51,222 nt of DNA. Source: a bacterium (GTDB lineage Bacteria > Armatimonadota > Abditibacteriia > Abditibacteriales > Abditibacteriaceae). Made by a program: the position numbers and the translations under genes. Numbering within the stretch: position 1 is the stretch's first letter; every line of letters starts with the position of its first letter. The notes under the pieces were generated by a model. The model searched no databases. It was given only the letters and a program-made list of their open reading frames with translations, and was not told where the DNA came from. Shown here one piece after another: positions 50,001 through 51,222 of this stretch. The stretch spans positions 1 to 51,222 of the forward strand of contig SDZD01000047.1 of assembly GCA_004172935.1 (NCBI GenBank), in the 5' to 3' direction.

Positions 50001-50020
50001 GCTAGAGTGCGCTCTCTAGC
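50001..50020 (+). repeat. 5' leader stem-loop
   Basis: GCTAGAG and CTCTAGC are perfect 7-base arms around TGCGCT, 20 bases before the start codon. It may stabilise the 5' end of the mRNA or block the ribosome site. Confidence 0.5.
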
Positions 50021-50039
50021 ACTTCATGGTCACCTCACC

Positions 50040-51222
50040 ATGAAAAAAATATCTATCCCAAATCGCTTTTATAATCTGAAAGCCCTATCCATTCTCCTGC
50101 CCACTTTACTCCTCTCATTAAATTTGGGCACTCAAACCGCGCAAGCCGCAGCACCTGCAAACGATAACTTCTCGAAGGCTCAAGCCATCTCAGGAATATC
50201 TGGGGCCACCACGGGCGATGTAGCCCAAGCCACAGTCGAAGCCAACGAACCTGGCGTCTTCGGCGAGAAAAAGACCGTTTGGTACAAATGGACAGCCCCA
50301 TACCGAGGCTATCTGCACTTTACGACTCTCGATAGCCCGACCGATGGCGTAGTCCGTTTTTATAAAGGTACTTCCATAGGGGCACTTGATTTTGTTGGCA
50401 CAGTGCGCCGCGTAACCAATACCAACGATTGGGAAACGTTTCTCGCCGTAAAGCAAAGCGAGGTTATCTATGTCCGTGTAAATCGCGAAACCACCACTAA
50501 AACTCCATCCACTGCATATAAATTGAGTTGGGATTTAACTGTCGCTCCACAAAACGACGATTTCGCGCAAGCGGCAGTTATATCAGGAAGCAGCGGCTCA
50601 ATTCTCGGTTCGAATGTCGAAGCAACTATCGAAACGAACGAAGCACATGCCCTCACTCTTACCTCTAGCAGTGCAACCGTATGGTACAAATGGAAATCAC
50701 CTTTCACTGGCAAAGCGACATTTGATTTCACAGGTAGCACGTTCACTCCACGTTACGTCATCTACGCACAATCAACGGCTCTCACTCCCGTAAAACAAAG
50801 TTGGGATGGGTCAAAGGATGTCCTAATCGTAACTCCTAACGTGGTAGCTAATACGACTTACTACATACAGGTATGGGGGATATACCCCTTCATAGACAAA
50901 ACCAAAACCCAAGGCACATTTGCACTCAGTTGGTCAACTGGTGGCACTGCTACACGCTCAATTTCAGGTCAGGTCTACAACGGAAGCCAACTACCCATCA
51001 TGGGAGCAGTTGTACGCGCTGGCACCCAGAGTTTCACAACGGGTTTCGATGGTTTCTATTTCTTTTCAGGACTTCCTCTTGGCTCCTATAACGTGACAGC
51101 CACAGTGCCAATCACAGGCTATATTGCCCAACCTCAGGGATTCACCAATCCAGTGCAATTGGGAGGCAACGCCAAAAACATCAACTTCAAGGCAGTTCCC
51201 GCCCCGACACCAACCCCCACTC
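50040..51222 (+). CDS. Secreted repeat protein, N-terminal part (runs off the window)
   Basis: The frame is open from the ATG at 50040 to the last base of the window; 394 codons are visible. A signal peptide (SILLPTLLLSLNLGTQTAQA) is followed by two repeats of about 130 residues. Each begins with an 'NDNFSKAQAISG'- or 'NDDFAQAAVISG'-type phrase and continues with a 'TVWYKWTAP' or 'TVWYKWKSP' strand, as in repeated beta-sandwich domains of surface proteins. A carboxypeptidase-regulatory-like domain (ISGQVYNGSQLPIMGAVVRA ... TGFDGFYFFSGLPLGSY) follows, and the visible part ends in a Pro/Thr-rich stretch. It is likely a large surface or extracellular protein; the C-terminal part is not seen. Confidence 0.75.
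   Translation, partial: MKKISIPNRFYNLKALSILLPTLLLSLNLGTQTAQAAAPANDNFSKAQAISGISGATTGDVAQATVEANEPGVFGEKKTVWYKWTAPYRGYLHFTTLDSPTDGVVRFYKGTSIGALDFVGTVRRVTNTNDWETFLAVKQSEVIYVRVNRETTTKTPSTAYKLSWDLTVAPQNDDFAQAAVISGSSGSILGSNVEATIETNEAHALTLTSSSATVWYKWKSPFTGKATFDFTGSTFTPRYVIYAQSTALTPVKQSWDGSKDVLIVTPNVVANTTYYIQVWGIYPFIDKTKTQGTFALSWSTGGTATRSISGQVYNGSQLPIMGAVVRAGTQSFTTGFDGFYFFSGLPLGSYNVTATVPITGYIAQPQGFTNPVQLGGNAKNINFKAVPAPTPTPT

Overview
This window comes from a bacterial chromosome of moderately high GC content. It contains about 50 protein genes and no rRNA, tRNA, CRISPR array, transposase or phage gene that I could recognise. The cell envelope looks diderm: there is a type IV pilus secretin with its PilM/N/O/P-like alignment proteins, a lipoprotein-type glycoside hydrolase, TatA, and many signal peptides. 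Three features recall Armatimonadota or Abditibacteriota: the radA-(x)-PIN/TRAM-ispD-ispF gene order, a long-form ribosome hibernation factor, and a protein built only of homing-endonuclease-associated repeats. That placement is a guess; marker-gene phylogeny with leuS, radA and ispD would settle it.

Layout. Positions 1-3400 hold two paralogous exported LolA/DUF2092-like proteins with a cysteine-free thioredoxin-like C-terminal domain, flanking a small membrane protein. Positions 3400-8600 hold a zinc alcohol dehydrogenase, pyrE, a TIGR01777-type epimerase and a GH43 lipoprotein. Positions 8600-12400 hold a glycosyltransferase of different base composition, then small enzymes (DUF4406, FMN reductase, SnoaL-like) and a zinc-ribbon protein. 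Positions 12600-18400 form a minus-strand block: an orphan NtrC-type regulator, an ADP-ribosylglycohydrolase fused to a dual-specificity phosphatase, and a DUF4132 protein coupled to a small partner.

Positions 18480-25700 read on the plus strand: radA, a membrane-anchored unknown, PIN/TRAM, ispD, ispF, long hpf, the three-repeat DNA-binding candidate and a winged-helix protein. Positions 25737-29330 look like one envelope or lipid operon: GT2, PAP2 phosphatase, acyl carrier protein, an alpha/beta-hydrolase lacking its serine, and a polytopic protein carrying the three motifs of presenilin/SPP GxGD proteases. LeuS and several small unknown genes follow. Positions 34523-36861 are on the minus strand: YtxH-like, a sugar isomerase-like protein and hisG.

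Positions 36984-44926 are a type IV pilus assembly locus (pilM, pilN, pilO, pilP-like, a lone secretin N-domain protein, secretin). Its PilM is interrupted by a disordered Phe/Asp/Gly-rich insertion of about 360 residues. Stem-loops occur in three of the gaps between its genes. The end of the window has moeA-tatA, a convergent bioB, an SAH/MTA deaminase-type amidohydrolase, an NmrA-like protein, and the start of a secreted repeat protein that runs off the right edge.

The strongest candidates for new biology are the presenilin-like protein and its operon, the PilM insertion, and the ADP-ribosylglycohydrolase-phosphatase fusion.
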